A stretch of DNA of 64,000 nt, taken from assembly GCA_029204225.1 (NCBI GenBank), contig CM055102.1:15936229-16000228 (forward strand). The letters run 5' to 3'. Of this stretch, positions 62,556 to 64,000 are shown piece by piece. Each line of letters opens with the position of its first letter. Position 1 is the first letter of the stretch. The position numbers and the translations under genes were made by a program. This DNA comes from Diphasiastrum complanatum. Its lineage: Eukaryota; Streptophyta; Lycopodiopsida; Lycopodiales; Lycopodiaceae. The notes under the pieces are model-generated. The model was not told the origin of the DNA. It did not search any database and worked only from the letters and a program-made list of their open reading frames with translations.

Positions 62556-64000
62556 CTTAGATGGCTCAATGGGTTCATTCTTGTGTGGAACCGTGAGAGA
62601 TTGTTCACTTCAAACTATTCAATATGGAAGTTGAGGATGGAGTCCATCTTGATCCTTCAAGATGTGAAGTGAACAATCTTGAAGGATCAAGATGGACTCC
62701 ATCCTCAACATTGCTCTTGGCCTTGAAGAAGAACCTCAAGTTCTTCGAGAAGTTCAAAAACACAAGAAGAGAGCTAGGATGGCTCTCCACTACAATAAGA
62801 TGAATGTCTCTAATGAGATATTGAGGGAGATAGGTACTTGCACTACAACCAAAGAAGCTTGGGATTGTCTCAAGGCTATCTATGAGGCTAAGAACACCTC
62901 TAGGCTCCTCACTCTTAGAAATCAAATCTTTCAAAGTAGCCAAAAGAGTGATGATAGTGCATCTAATTATGTTTTGAGAGTCAAGGATATTCATAGGGAG
63001 CTTGCATGCATTGGTGATCCTATCAATCAAAGTGAGCTAGTCCAAGTCATTCTCAATGGCTTGACAAATGAATTTGACAATCTTGTCCAATCCTATGCCA
63101 TTAAGGAGGAGCTACCAAGCTTGGAGGCACTCCAAAGTGTGCTTATTTATATAGAATCAAGACAAGAGTACAAAATCTTGAGGATGGACAAGCATTCTCT
63201 CAATCATAATGATATCTACCTAAGCTTACAAAGTATCTTATTAGTGTTGGCCAATTGCTTGATAATGGCCTTGATGTGAAATTCAATGTAGATACTTGTA
63301 CTACCAAGAAGAATGATGAGATACTTGCACTAGGATCTAGATTTGGAGGCAAATATAAACTAGATACAAGAGAATGTGTAAATGCTTGTAATGTTGCTCT
63401 TGTGAACAAGCTATCTATGGAGGAGTTATGGCATAGGAGGTTGGGACATCCCAACTACAAATCCATGCTCTCAATGATCAAAGAAGCCAAAGCTATTGGC
63501 TTGCCAAAATCATTTTTCAAAGAGATCAAGCCATGTGAGGCTTGTACTATCGCTAAATCTCATAAGAAGCCATTTACAAGATCTTCTATCAAGAGTAAGC
63601 ATCCTTTGGATTTGATCGACTTGGATGTGCATTTCTTATCAACTATAAGCAAGGGAGGAGCCACTTGTTTTGTTACTTTCATTGATGATCTCACAAGATT
63701 CACTTGGATGTATCTTCTTGCTTCTAAATCTATGGTGTTTGATCATTTTCTTATTTCCAAAGCTTATGTTGAGAAGCAATTCTCATTGAAGATTAAAGCT
63801 CTTAGATGTGATGGAGGTGGAGGGTATATCTCCAATAAATTCTATGACTATTGTGAGCTTGAAGGCATTAAAAGAGAGTTCTTTTGTGCCTACTCTCCAT
63901 CTCAAAATGGAGTGGCCGAGAGAAAGATTAGATCCCTATGTGAATGTGCAAAAGCTATGAGAATTGAGGCATATTTGCCAAAAGATTTTTGGGGAGAAGC
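62556..64000 (+). pseudogene. Copia-C gag-integrase region, cut by window end
   Basis: Gag starts near 62560 with LFTSNYSIWKLRM, is broken by a fold-back insertion at 62630-62709, and resumes from 62692 with RMALHYNKMNVSNEILREI, KEAWDCLKAIYEAKNTSRLL and VQVILNGLTNEFDNLVQSYA, very like copia-A gag. A deletion at about 63220 removes the zinc knuckle and protease active site and jumps to LTKYLISVGQLLDNG. Then come the zinc site LWHRRLGHPNYKS with CEACTIAKSH and the integrase core, LDVHFLS, RCDGGGGYIS and NGVAERKIRS. All three core carboxylates can be seen. Frameshifts at 62640 and 63220 make it non-functional. Confidence 0.9.
62630..62709. repeat. 34-bp perfect inverted repeat with 12-bp loop
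   Basis: The left arm (62630-62663) and right arm (62676-62709) are exact reverse complements, separated by GTGAAGTGAACA. Further out, TTGTTCACTTCA at 62601 is the reverse complement of the loop region. The arms lie in the gag coding sequence of copia-C. Confidence 0.97.

Overview
This window looks like about 64 kb of a large, repeat-rich land-plant nuclear genome. The base composition is AT-rich, no compact prokaryotic-style genes are visible, and most of the recognisable coding sequence is retrotransposon: Ty1/copia, Ty3/gypsy with chromodomain-like tails, an L1-type LINE and a Penelope-like fragment. There are also very long pure CT/GA microsatellites. The only host gene I can support is a spliced coiled-coil gene on the + strand. 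Its C-terminal half resembles BBOF1 (basal body orientation factor 1, DUF4515 family), a ciliary/basal-body protein. Flowering plants lack motile sperm, so if this call is right the source is a plant with flagellate sperm: fern, lycophyte, bryophyte, cycad or Ginkgo. The very long TE-filled introns make a fern-like genome my preferred guess (inference).

Layout. 1-2700: decayed copia pol (- strand) abutting a gypsy RNase H scrap (+). 2700-5586: non-coding sequence with an LTR-like promoter/poly(A) block, a pyrimidine-rich stretch, a cluster of AACCGT/ACGGTT palindromes and a gag-like scrap. 5587-35841: the host gene. Four exons (5587-5697, 6405-6593, 20962-21075, 35272-35841) all join in phase 0, separated by introns of 0.7, 14.4 and 14.2 kb. 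Upstream exons were not found.

The first 14-kb intron holds a broken gypsy (7.8-10.7 kb), further gypsy scraps (10.7-11.5 kb) and a LINE whose ORF1 part (12.0-13.0 kb) and RT C-terminal part (18.4-19.9 kb) are separated by a second gypsy (about 13.0-18.4 kb). The LINE tail runs into a CT microsatellite. The second 14-kb intron holds a complete nest. A gypsy element (23991-34028, - strand, TSD GCAAC, LTR ends AGTTA/TAACT) has gag, protease and a chromodomain-like tail but no RT, RNase H or integrase. A copia element (29061-33970, - strand) is inserted in its right-hand LTR.

35.8-44.3 kb: 3' flank, tandem duplications, a GC-rich palindromic block bracketed by TA repeats, and fragments of several copia elements. 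44372-50242: a young, apparently complete copia element with two 653-bp LTRs that look identical by eye, TSD ATCTG and an intact 1316-residue polyprotein, inserted in the gag gene of an older gypsy. 51.2-51.6 kb: a GA/GGGAGA microsatellite. 53.9-54.1 kb: a Penelope-like RT fragment next to a copia RNase H tail whose 3' LTR carries about 100 CT units. 56.6-64 kb: gypsy and copia tails, then a copia gag-integrase region cut by the window edge, with a 34-bp perfect fold-back at the start of its gag.

All coding interpretation comes from reading motifs. No similarity search, transcript or alignment was available.
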